From: Opeltia flavorubescens
Lineage: Eukaryota; Ascomycota; Lecanoromycetes; Teloschistales; Teloschistaceae
Length of the DNA stretch: 64,000 bases
Direction: 5' to 3'
Assembly (NCBI GenBank): GCA_000442125.1
Contig: KE546971.1
Coordinates: 1,056,583 to 1,120,582, forward strand
Part shown: positions 24,214 to 33,789 of the stretch, piece by piece
Position numbering within the stretch: position 1 is the stretch's first letter
Layout of the letters: each line of letters starts with the position of its first letter
Made by a program: the position numbers and the translations under genes
Notes under the pieces: generated by a model
Database searches by the model: none
Told to the model about the DNA's origin: nothing
Seen by the model: only the letters and a program-made list of their open reading frames with translations

Positions 24214-24996
24214 TGCATTCGTCCCCTGGAATTCAACAAGAGACCAGGTATATTGGGAGGCCAAGCGCTCGAGTCTTGTACAGCAAGGAGACGGACGGTA
24301 TGATGGTGAAAATTAGGATAGGAATTTTGAGGCTGGGTCCTACATGTAATGGTACTATGATGACCGACGAGAGAAAGAAATTCGTGGAACGGATTTATTG
24401 CTATAACCTTTGCATGCTGAGAACAGGTATCCAGCATGAATCCACCCAATATATGAGCCTAGTCAAATTCCGTCTTCAAAGGTATGACCCTCATATCCTT
24501 ATCGAGGAAACCTTAAAAGAAACATTCAAAGATAGCATGTCACATAAGTTAGACGATTACGTAGTCTCCCTGCTTAAGCAAGCACAGGGCATACTTATTT
24601 TCACCCATTGCAGTGGGAAACAAATGGCACGTGATCGCCTATTATCATGTACAACTCCAGCATATGTGTATGTAGAACGAAGGATCCTTTACTTGCTTGA
24701 GACAATTCATCATTCTATTGGCTGTTTGAACGTGATGATACGCACTGCTGGACATGCGAGCGGGGTACTCTTAATACTCTTAATATCAAGGTGGGGCAAT
24801 CTATTGAATGGTGAAGTCTGAATGCACCAAGAACATGACTTCATCTGCTTTGTCATTGGCCAGCTCCTTCCTCAAGCATCTTCCTTTATTTAGTCGGCCA
24901 TCCTTGCTGTCTTGCATCTTCTTTCCTGACCAACCTGTCACCGCGTGAGAGAACTGTAACACACGTCCACAATATACAACCATCAATCAAGTAGCC
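24214..24996. other. Intergenic, no gene seen
   Basis: 3' flank of pyruvate carboxylase and promoter of the next plus-strand gene. CT-rich tracts lie at about 24840-24930. A 208-codon open frame at 24195..24821 overlaps the end of the carboxylase, has no recognisable domain and is judged a chance frame. Confidence 0.4.
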
Positions 24997-25552
24997 ATGT
25001 CTGCAAACAACAGTCCCTTGAAAGGAGTCAAGGGCAGTAAGTGGAACAACATTGGTGTGGTGGAAGACAAGAAGCCGGATGATCCGTCTCAGCGTCGTCG
25101 AGTGAGTACTCTCTTTTTCACATTCTCAATGACAATCCGGTACTTTGAAGAGATATATCCCATCGTCCCATCATATACACGTCGCCGTCGTGGCAAGCGA
25201 TCCAAATGAACCCTCTTCACAACCGAAGCATCTCCTTGACCCTTCGTCATTACTCTATTCTCGGAGTAATCATATGACGAGTCATTTCCTTTTGTCTTTG
25301 GACTCAATACGGCAAATAGCTAAAGTTGACATAGTCTTCGTCGGGTGCTAAGTTCTCCGGCCTCATGAGTCAGAAACGTAACTCTGGCGATGCAGCAGCA
25401 GCTGCTCGCAAGGCTAGTTTCGCAGAGATGAACAGAGCTCCTGGATTCCTGGGAGGGCTTTGGAATAAGTTGGAACCCGATTTTCTAAACCTCGCATCCT
25501 AAAGCTAATCCACGGCAACAGTTTCACAAAAGGGCCGTCAAATAGCAAGTGA
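24997..25552 (+). CDS. Small conserved-looking fungal protein, 83 aa, function unknown
   Basis: Exons 24997..25101, 25353..25468 and 25522..25552 give 83 residues. Exon 1 encodes a polar N-terminus (KGVKGSKWNNIGVVEDKK, then an RRR). Exon 2 encodes FSGLMSQKRNSGDAAAAARK and then ASFAEMNRAPGFLGGLWN. The last exon completes NFTKGPSNSK. Introns are 251 nt (GTGAGT...AAG) and 53 nt with an unusual GTTGGA donor and a GCTAATC branch box; this is the only join I found that restores the WNNFTKGP ending. The layout (basic head, QKRNS-Ala-rich middle, PGFLG-LWN-F-KGP tail) recalls small fungal proteins sometimes annotated as conidiation-specific, but that is from memory and uncertain. No signal peptide or membrane segment is present. 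Confidence 0.65.
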
Positions 25553-26073
25553 GATGAGACCGAGGCTGCCATGGAGCCAGGAGAAAATGTATCTTATGAC
25601 AAGACGGAATGGAGGCGCAGAAACACTGTATCAATGTATGTTATGGAAATGCTGGCGGCGGTGCTTTGGAGTTGTGAAGGGTGCGATTCTGCTTTCTTTA
25701 CATTGTATTGAGAGCTTAACGGAGAGATACGATTTGACAACATATGTTCTTCTGCCGTGCGGACCTATCTCCTATCCTGTTCCATACAAGCATTGCTCAG
25801 ATCGGCACTAGTTGAGGCTAACACGTAACTTCCGATGGTGCCGCGATGAGATGGAAAACACACCCCTGTAGATCTTGGAAAAGCTTTCATGACGTACTGA
25901 GGGGTGCCATCATCGAAAATCTTCCGCTTACTATTTGCGTATTCGTGAATGGGCATAAGCCGCAAAGACACAGCAACAATCCATCTTTGATACTAGTCTG
26001 CCATCCTATCCTTCTACAATTATCCAGGTTTTCAAATATTTTCACCCTCATTAACCTAAAACACCATATTCCG
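25553..26073. other. Intergenic, nothing recognised
   Basis: Between two small plus-strand genes. It holds the downstream gene's promoter, with a pyrimidine-rich stretch at about 25975-26060. No RNA gene or repeat was recognised. Confidence 0.35.
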
Positions 26074-26768
26074 ATGGCCTCGATAATTCGAACCCATCCC
26101 CGTAAAATCGTCGCAGGCGTCGCTCTAGCCGGTATGTACTCTTACCGCCGTCAAAAGATGTTCTACCGTTCCTGTCCACAGGCAAATTTTCTTAATACTC
26201 CCCAACAATCGATACCATGCTTCAAAACTCTTAGCTACATCTTCGTCCCATCAGCTTCCGCTCATCCCCTTCTTTCCCGCCTCCAACGCACAGTGCAAAC
26301 CTGGATTTGAGACAAAGAAAACCCAGCTAACGCAAACTTCTCTTATCCTAGCATTTTTCTATTCGCCCTACGCCCCCAAAGCCTTCCGTTCCTGGGGCGT
26401 TCAAAACATCGAGAAGCGCTACTCCGCCGGCGGAGNCTCTACGAACCATACTCCCGGCCAGGCGACCAAGCTGGGCGATCATGATAGCGTGGAGGGGAAC
26501 ATGTTGACACATACGGGCATGGGGTCGCCGCATCACCAGGAGAAGATTGGGGAGCAACATCCTGAGGTGGGTTTTTCGGGTTTCTTTTCTTTGTCTCATT
26601 CTCGATAAGCACGGGTATGGCTTATTGGTGTAACGACATCCAAAGATGGATAATGACTGGAGTTTGGATTCTGGTTGTACGTGGAACGTTCGCTGACCAG
26701 TATAGAAGGGGAGTCAATTCGACAAGGCTTGGAACAAGGCGCAATATGGGGTAGAAAAGGGGAAGTAG
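26074..26768 (+). CDS. Small fungal protein, 111 aa, function unknown, possibly organellar
   Basis: Exons 26074..26131, 26352..26566 and 26706..26768 give 111 residues. The N-terminus (MASIIRTHPRKIVAGVALAG) has Arg/Lys and no acids followed by a hydrophobic stretch through FFYSPYAP, which fits a mitochondrial presequence or a single membrane anchor. The middle is polar and Gly/His-rich (QATKLGDHD; HTGMGSPHHQEKIGEQHP), and the tail is FDKAWNKAQYGVEKGK. Introns of 220 and 139 nt are GT-AG and in frame. The ambiguous base 26436 makes residue 48 unknown (GNC). I do not recognise a named family; the three-exon model with preserved frame and coding-like composition supports a real gene. Confidence 0.65.
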
Positions 26769-27274
26769 GTTGATTGATGAATTCAAAGCGGCTGAAGGCT
26801 TTTCACTTTGTACAGCACTGGCATGGATCGGCGTCTAAAAAGCCAAATATAATGGCTTAAGGGGCGCTGGGGATCTTTTATCATGCATAGCAAATAGATT
26901 ATTTGCAACGAATCCTACCAAATTCGTCTTTTTTCTTCTCATTTCAAACTACTTACCAGATCATTCGGCATTGGCCCTCAACGAAGGGGATGCGGAAGTG
27001 GGAGGCTGAGTGGCAGCTGGGTACGATGGTGGTCCAGGTTACCTTGGTTTCGACAAAGAAGCTGAGCCACGGCATTCGCGGTCTGTCATGCGTCAAATGA
27101 TCCAGCAAAGACCTACGTCTGGTCGTTGGGTCGATAGGTCGAGGGTATCACACATCAACGTCCTCACGAATGGTTAAGCGGCAAATCACCCAAGTGAAGC
27201 CTCCATTGTCAGACGGATGGATCAAAAACATCTGGTCTTGTTGATCTGGCTAGCCTATCGAAATCCCGCCAAGC
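26769..27274. other. Convergent intergenic region, nothing recognised
   Basis: Tail-to-tail spacer between the 111-aa gene (plus) and RPL11 (minus). It presumably contains both 3' UTRs. No structured element was recognised. Confidence 0.35.
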
Positions 27275-28044
27275 TCACTTCTCACCACGCACGATGCCCT
27301 CGAAGCGGTTCTTGAACCATTTCACAGTCTCCGTTCGATTTATACGGTGGGATGCTCCAACCTTGGATTTGCATCGTCTTCGCTTCGCAACTCGTTGACC
27401 AGGCCGGGTCCTAAGTTTCAATCTTTGTTAGCCCTTGACCAGTGGGGCTCTTCACCCGACCTTCTCTTCTGGGATGATCCAAACATACATGCAGCAGTAG
27501 AAGTCCATTCCGTAGATACCGATCGCGGGATCATACTTGATGCCAAGATCGATGTGTTCGCTAATGCCGAAACCAAAGTTGCCTGTCTCTGAAAAGTTCC
27601 TCTTCTTCAACTCGTATTCCTTGACTTTGAGGCCTCGCTCAAGGATTTCTTCGGCTTTGGGACCTCGAACGGTGACATGGACGGCGATTTTTTCATTACG
27701 GCGGATACCGAATGTTCGGACGGTGTATCGGGCTTTGCCTATAAGGACGCAAAAGGACATCATGTTAGATACATGGGAAGGCAATTTTTGGACCATGGGA
27801 TTCGACATTGTGGGTTTTGCATACTGTAGACTGGAGTTTGACCACTCAACTGCTCAAGCACTTTGGCAGCACGGGTCAATCTATCACCAGATTCGCCGAC
27901 GGAAATGTTGAGGACGAGTTTCTCGATGCGGAGCTCGCGCATAGGGTTCGCGTTTTTGTCTTTGCCGGAATCCGCCTGAAAGGCATCCCCAAATCAGCAT
28001 ACTCATTATTTTGAAATATTGTAGAGGAGTTATCCGCATACCAT
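27275..28044 (-). CDS. RPL11: 60S ribosomal protein L11 (uL5)
   Basis: Large-subunit protein that binds 5S rRNA and contacts the central protuberance. Exons on the minus strand: 28042..28044, 27825..27975, 27489..27738 and 27275..27410, giving 179 residues. Conserved blocks are [57 protein letters not shown] and [20 protein letters not shown], ending [16 protein letters not shown]. Introns are 66, 86 and 78 nt, all GT-AG. The first coding exon is only the ATG, followed at once by GTATGC; splicing gives [16 protein letters not shown], matching the expected N-terminal extension. Met at NPMREL is an alternative start but would shorten the protein unusually. The gene is divergent from SMB1 across 270 bp. 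Confidence 0.95.
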
Positions 28045-28314
28045 TACTGCTGACTGTCGAGATAGGTGTTCAGCTCTGATTCTGCAGAGCAGTGGTAGTG
28101 ATGGATGCGAAGTTGTGGGCCGCTAAGCGAAAAGTCTTGGCTGATCCCTGCCCAGGATCTTGGCATGGTAACTTTCTTGTAGAGCTGTGAGGAACTAAGC
28201 TTCTTATTATACATGACCTAGTCGCAAACGTGCGAAGGAAAAGGATCAGGAAGCTAGCAGCTTCGTCCAATCTTTGGAAGAGAAAATACCGCGTTCGCGG
28301 TTCAACTAGCCAAC
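28045..28314. promoter_or_regulatory. Divergent promoter region, RPL11 / SMB1
   Basis: 270 bases separate the two start codons, so both core promoters must lie here. I see no motif I can name with confidence. Confidence 0.5.
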
Positions 28315-29278
28315 ATGGCGAATAAACAGGGAAAGATGGCAAGTTAATTCAACGATTTTATTCTCGTGACCGTACGGCTGACTGTAACTCATAGCAAAAC
28401 CTGGTAAGATCAACACGAGCTACAACTCGTAGAAAGAGACAATCACAATGCTTCTCAGAGATACCATTGGCTAAGTTCACGACTAGATCAACTATCGAAT
28501 GAGGGTTACACTCAACGATGGACGACAAATGACTGGGCAAATGCTAGCTTTTGACAAGGTATAAACCTCCTAAAAAGCGACTTTGAATCAATCTCTAATC
28601 GCACCTACAGCACATGAACCTCGTTCTCGCAGATACAGAAGAATTTCGCCGCGTCAAGCGAAAACCAACGAAAGGCGCCCAGTCGGCCCCAGGAAGCACT
28701 GCCCCAAGCGTGGTTGAAACGGAGGAGAAGCGCACGCTTGGCCTGACAATTGTTCGCGGCACACATATTGTTTCTTGTTCAGTGGATGGCCCTCCGCCAG
28801 CAGACCCATCAGCAAGATTAGGCACGAGCGCGCCAGGAGGTACAGGAGGAGCAGCTCCACCTACGTTAGCTGCTGGGCCAGGCATAAGTAGACCTGCTGG
28901 GAGAGGCTTGCCTGTTGGTTTGAGTGGACCTGCTGCAGGAGTTGGAGGCCCGGCGCCACCTGGGTTTCCTGGTTTTCCTCCTGGAGGGTTTCCGGGAGGT
29001 GCCCCGTTCGCTGGGAGGGGAGGACCGCCCGGAGGACCACGTTCGTAGATCTATATTGTCTTGATGTGTTGGAAACTAAGCTGACGACGATTTTAGCTGG
29101 ATTTGCACCTCCCCCTGGGTTTGCACCTCGTAAGTCACTCCAAATCTTCGAACTTTCGCAAGCCAAAATGATTAATCTTCAAATAGCGCAAGGGTTCCAG
29201 CCACCTGCAGGATTCCAACCTCCGCCAGGTGGTCGCGGTGGTTTCCCTCCCCCACCAGGCTTTCAAGGGCAAAGATAA
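28315..29278 (+). CDS. SMB1: Small nuclear ribonucleoprotein SmB
   Basis: Sm-ring protein that binds the Sm site of U1, U2, U4 and U5 snRNAs in the spliceosome. Exons 28315..28338, 28487..28558, 28611..29040, 29097..29129 and 29187..29278 give 216 residues. The Sm1 motif is INYRMRVTLNDGRQMTGQML followed by AFDKHMNLVLADTEEFR; the Sm2 motif is LGLTIVRGTHIVSCSVDGPP. The tail is Pro/Gly-rich with repeated PPGF units (GFAPPPGFAPP; GFQPPAGFQPP), as in SmB/B'. The first intron (28339..28486) has a GC donor (ATG|GCAAGT): an in-frame TAG just before the conserved ATCAAC forces the acceptor at 28486, and no GT donor fits the phase. The other introns (52, 56, 57 nt) are GT-AG. Confidence 0.93.
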
Positions 29279-29763
29279 AATCCGTGTGGTAGGTATTCCA
29301 GGAGACCACCCGTTTATGGTCAAAAATCAGTTGCGATTACTGTCAGCCATATGACTAGAGTAGCTAAAGATATTGGATGAGAAAAAGGTTGCAATTCGGC
29401 GCTGAGGTAAGGAAAGTAGGCTAGGAGAGACATGGAAGTGAGACTCAAAAGGTAAAGGAGCGGGAAGTGAACTGGTTGCTGGAAGATGGAATGAGCAGCA
29501 GTCAAAACTTTTACCACGGATGTCTTCGAGACCCCGATTACAAATCTCTAAATATTATTTGTGTATTCTCTCGACTCGTATTGAATGCTCGTCAAAGTAA
29601 AGCTGATTCTCATCGAGAAGCACAAGCTCCGAGACCGCCCGGTCAGCCCTATTTTCGGCGACCGTTGACTAGCGCCATTCCTCCGCTATTAGGAACAGGA
29701 ACTGATTCTACGACTACTTGTTACATCTTCTAACCCGGTTCCAAGTCCACAGCACACATCACG
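29279..29763. other. Intergenic, MPC1 promoter side
   Basis: 485 bases between two same-strand genes, holding the SMB1 3' flank and MPC1 promoter. No other feature was recognised. Confidence 0.35.
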
Positions 29764-30705
29764 ATGGCGGCAGCACTCTCAGCGCTCAATGCTAAGATAC
29801 GCTCTCACCCCTATCTGAGCTACTTCTGCTCCACCCGTAAGTTTGACTGCGTATCACCCCGAGCAAAGGCCTCTCTGACCCGGCGCAAATAGATTTCTGG
29901 GGCCCAGCTTCCAATTTCGGTATTCCTCTCGCGGCTATCGCAGACTTTCAGAAAGATCCCGAGCTGTAAGCTGTCCACGTCGATTCCTGCTTGATCCTCC
30001 TCGACTCTTGTCAACGTCGTACTCCTTCCATTGCTTCTGATGTCAAGATTACATACGGAAGCTGACGCGGTTTCTTCCATGGCAGTATCTCCGGACGAAT
30101 GACCACCGCTCTGACTTTATACTCCGCGACCTTTATGCGCTACTCAATGGCTGTCACGCCGCGAAACTACCTACTCTTTGCGTGCCATTTCATCAATTTT
30201 GGAAGTCAATCGACGCAGGGTGTCAGATTCTTGAAATACTGGAAGTAAGTTCTACATGATACTCTTCCTGGCCTTCTTTTGGTGTGTCTATGAGGGTTCG
30301 AGATCAGACGAGCATTGGGGAAAGGAGGAATAGGGAAGGCTCGGAATTTACGCCGATGGGGTGTCAGAGGCTACAAGCGTGTTGACATTCATCTACGGAT
30401 CTTTGTGGTGGGAGCACGGGGATGAGAACTTGGATAAGAGACGTGGGAAGATGCCTCGGGTGCCAAGTCAACTTGGAGAGGTCGAGGAGAATAGCGCGGA
30501 TACTGCTTTTCTTCCCAGATTTGCTCGTCTATTGCAAGTGTCTATACTGACAATTCTCAATAGCTACGGCGGCAGGGAAGAAGCGCTCAAGATGAGAGCA
30601 AAGGCGCAAGAAGGCATCCAAACGGCGGAGAAGGAGGGCAAGAACATAATACAAAAGGGCGAGGAGAAGCTCAATGAGGTGAAGGATAAGATGGTGAAAT
30701 CATGA
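29764..30705 (+). CDS. MPC1: Mitochondrial pyruvate carrier subunit 1
   Basis: Subunit of the inner-membrane pyruvate carrier, which works as a heterodimer with MPC2 or MPC3. Exons 29764..29836, 29893..29965, 30086..30244 and 30564..30705 give 148 residues. Family signature: HFWGPASNFGIPLAAIADFQ, then KDPELISGRMTTALTLYSAT, FMRYSMAVTPRNYLLFACHF and a final Q-GVRFLKYW. Three membrane helices are expected across these blocks. After the conserved core a charged, Lys/Glu-rich C-terminal extension (about residues 108-148) looks helical. Introns are 56, 120 and 319 nt, GT-AG. The last intron is long for this region and could hide alternative splicing. Pyruvate carboxylase lies 5.5 kb away; I see no regulatory link. 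Confidence 0.93.
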
Positions 30706-30898
30706 TCTGTGGAGCGGATGGCAGCAATTAAATATCATATCATGTTGTTATTGAACGAAAAATAGCTTGTATGAGAAATAGGATAGATTCATTGGGTTAC
30801 AATGGGCAAGTAGTGCATTAGAAGTGCTGCGTTCTGTGACTCTTGATTCAGGAGTCATATCTTCATCCGATTCAGTTGTGGAGAAGAATATATACTAC

Positions 30899-31245
30899 CG
30901 AGGGTCGATGACAAAAGTCGTGTCCGATAGGGGGCGGGGCACAGCCGCAAAACATCGGACAAGACTTTTGTCATCGACCATCGTACGTCAACTCCCACCA
31001 AATCCCCATCTTGTGCAAGAGACGGTCGAGGGTGTTAAAAGAAGTCAAGCAGTACGGCCGGGTATGCTCTACAGTCCTGTCACGAGAGAACACAACGTAG
31101 AACGACAAGGGTCTGGCCATTATAGACACAAACGGGTGTTCCATCATAGTACATGAGCTGGCCTAGATGTCAATCAGTATGTCGAAACCCACTTCTAAAT
31201 TGAAAGATTTAGCCCTACTGGATTAATCCATTCCGAAAAATTTCA
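30899..31245 (+). repeat. Degenerate inverted-repeat element, copy A
   Basis: Resembles the element at 54465..54729 in two blocks. The left-end block CGAGGGT-GAT...GATAGGGG at 30899 matches 54465 at most positions, and an internal block at about 31140-31185 (GTACATGAGCTGGCCTAGAT) matches 54587 onward. Limits at the right are approximate. It looks like a decayed non-autonomous element, with an extra inverted copy of its end at 30954..30979. Confidence 0.55.
30903..30979 (+). repeat. Strong hairpin: 26-bp inverted repeat with 25-base loop
   Basis: Arms 30903..30928 and 30954..30979 are reverse complements at 25 of 26 positions. The 25-base loop is GC-rich. It lies about 200 bases past the MPC1 stop, so it could be transcribed as part of the 3' end of MPC1. 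It is more likely an inverted duplication of the end of the repeat element than a regulatory structure. Confidence 0.75.
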
Positions 31246-32005
31246 ATACCGTGACGACATTACTAGCGTAGCTCCCATTTTCAATACAGCACTAAATCTC
31301 TGATATCAAAACTCCGAATCCTCGTCTCCTTCTTCTTCCCACATGAACAACGCAAAATTATAACAACGTCCTCTCAAAAAGCGTTTCCGAAGAGACGGAC
31401 TTGCAGTCCTATACTGTGAATTCTCCATGACATCTGGAAATCGTCATAGTAGGATGGAGATTGAACGACAAGAGGGCTCGATCTTGGGTGCGGTGTTTCT
31501 CGACGACTTTTTCGCTTGACTGCTTTGTTGGTTGGTGGGATTGTTGTGTGTGTGGGAAAGGCCGCAATGATTGGGCGTACAATTTTCGTGTATTCTTTGC
31601 AATCAGCTCTCTGTTTATTCCGTCAAAGCCTGCGAGTCGGCTCGTGAGACGTAACGAGCTCGACATCCTTTGCGAACCTGGCTTCCGTGATTGCTGTTGA
31701 CTGATCTCGTTCCTCGTCGTCCTGCTCAGGCAGACATCTGACAGTCAACCCGGCACTATATCATCGTGATTGATCTATCCAGTACCACCCATTTACCGTT
31801 GGAAAATTTTCCAAATTGTTCAAGTCACGCACGTGAACGCTCCCAGTGTAAGTCTTAAAATCGAACAAGAAATTACTGTGCAATAACTGTCTGAGACTTT
31901 TCTTGCCCGCTGCCCGAGCATTGAGCAGTGAATTGACCTAGTTCTCGGTTCCTACATACAGAGGAAAATCCTTTCGACGCCCCTAAGCTCCAAGCTTTCC
32001 TCCAT

Positions 32006-33244
32006 TCAACCAAAATTCCCCTTCCTTCCCGCCCTATCCAATGCCAATCGCCGTCCGATGTTGCCGAAACAAACACTGCTACAGAACAAAACGCTAGCAA
32101 TCCATGTGCTTACCGCAATGCCTTCGTTGCTAATGAGTCTTCCGTCGCTGAAATTGAAATGGTCATAAGATGTATTCATAGATGTCACCGCGCGGGCTTT
32201 GGGGGACGGCGCTGGCGGAGCAGGGACTATGCTGGGATTGACGCCCAGAAGGACAGCAGTTCCAGCTACTCCTACCAGGGCAGAAAGGAAGAACCCGGGT
32301 TTAGAGCGATCGATAAGGTACCAAAGCGCAGGGTTAACTAAAGCCAGAGTGAGTGAGACCTGGAGGGTCGATTGCCAGGGGAGTTTGCGCTATGAACCGT
32401 CAGCTAGACCGTGACTTAAATCGAGCTGCGGATATGAGGGAAGTAGAAATGGGATCATGGGAGCACATACAATGGCGAAAGCGATCCCCACAAAGGCCCC
32501 AATACTTCGGACCGCCGGGTTCCAGTCTGCACCGAGTACACCTTCGAGCCTCGTGCTTAATCGCTCATCTTCATCGTTACCGGACTCCTGTGAATCGCTC
32601 TCTTGTAATAATGTAGAACGCTCCGTCGAGCGTTGTTCCTCGCCCAATGTCCTCTCCCAGAATAGATCAATCCATGGCAACAACCTCCCGAGTAAAACCC
32701 CGGCAAAGCCCCAGAACGCCAGGTACCGCCAGGTGTAACGGTTTATGCCCTCCACCTTCACTGGCACTATCTGTTGGTTGTCATGCAAATGCGTGACAAT
32801 CGACCCATATGCAACGCCGAAAAAGAAGAGCAGGATAGTCCGCAAGATCAGAGGCACGTAATAGTTCTTAACGGTCACATGTGGCTGCGACGGTCTTCGG
32901 TGCAATTGTGGTCTGTCATAAGCGCCAATGACAGGCGGTTTGTTTTCGTCAATGCTTGCTCTTATCCCGGGTGTCTCGAATCCAGTGGCCCACGGCGTCG
33001 ACGAGCCATCCTTAGGACTATCGGAAGGAGCGTATATGCCAAAAAGGGTAGAAGAGGTGAGGTTTAGTATTGAGCGGGTTCGGTCGGAGAGCTTGAGAGC
33101 ACTGTTACTGACATCCGAGTCTGGGTCCGGTGCATTTCGGGATTCCTGAGAAGGTGTACGAGGAGTGGGCGGTTCTGTGGTAGAGGGCGTGAAATCAAAG
33201 TCTCTTCGAGGAGTAGGGCGGAGTAAGGAAGATTGCTCGGACAT
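32006..33244 (-). CDS. INSIG-family ER membrane protein
   Basis: INSIG proteins sit in the ER membrane and control sterol synthesis, acting on SREBP-SCAP in animals and on HMG-CoA reductase in fission yeast. Exons 32471..33244 and 32006..32389 give 385 residues. The N-terminal 125 residues are Ser/Thr/Pro-rich and probably cytosolic. Membrane segments follow: YYVPLILRTILLFFFGVAYG, the TWRYLAFWGFAGVLLGRLLP segment, then SIGAFVGIAFAIRKLPWQST, QVSLTLALVNPALWYLIDRS and GFFLSALVGVAGTAVLLGVN. The last segment, IAVSTWIASVLFCSSVCFGN, leads into IGRRL, the typical end of the family. The 81-nt intron is GT-AG and joins FAI to RKL in frame. A glutamate/serine-rich loop sits around residues 205-235. Confidence 0.88.
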
Positions 33245-33789
33245 GGTTGCGGGGTCTTTGACAGGATCGATGCAGTATGCAGGTCAATCAATTCGATCGA
33301 AGCTTAGAAGTAGTAGGAACAGATTGTTAGATGACATGTGTGGAAAGTGTACACGAAGGAATAATAAGGTTGTAGGAAGAACAGACGAAGGGAAGGCTGA
33401 AGGAAGACGTAGGGTACGAGGTGAACAGGCTGTGGATGGGATTTGTAGCTGATTGGCAAGCATGTGAAAGTGTCATCCGTTTGGGGCATCGCTCGTTCGG
33501 TCATCGGAAAATTTAACGCCGACACGCCAGGCTTACTCGACAGGGGTTAGTCGTCTCGGTTATCTAAAGCATTGACCTTCGTTCCCTTGCCACTGCTTGC
33601 TTGCTGCTTGCCTTGCTAAAGTGATTTCTCGCCGAAGCTTCTGCTATCCAAGATTACAGTGTACTTTACAGCATCGATTCAGCATCGATTCGCCAAGGTG
33701 AAGTCCACAATCGCTCTTACCAAATATCTCTTGGCTTTCTTCTCTCCATATGGCCAAAAGCATATCTTGGTCGTATAGACTGATCGTCA
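33245..33789. other. Intergenic, INSIG promoter side
   Basis: Between the INSIG gene start and the end of the Ies1-like gene (both minus). A short tandem duplication of CAGCATCGATT lies near 33670. No gene was recognised. Confidence 0.35.

Larger units (their letters stand above)
30706..32005. other. Convergent intergenic region with an inverted-repeat element
   Basis: 1.3 kb between MPC1 (plus) and the INSIG gene (minus). The inner part (30899 to about 31245) is a degenerate repeat described separately. The rest has no supported gene; short open frames there lack domain content. Confidence 0.5.

Noticed and set aside
24195-24821. 208-codon plus-strand frame after pyruvate carboxylase
   Set aside because: It overlaps the final carboxylase exon in another frame and shows no domain or splice logic.
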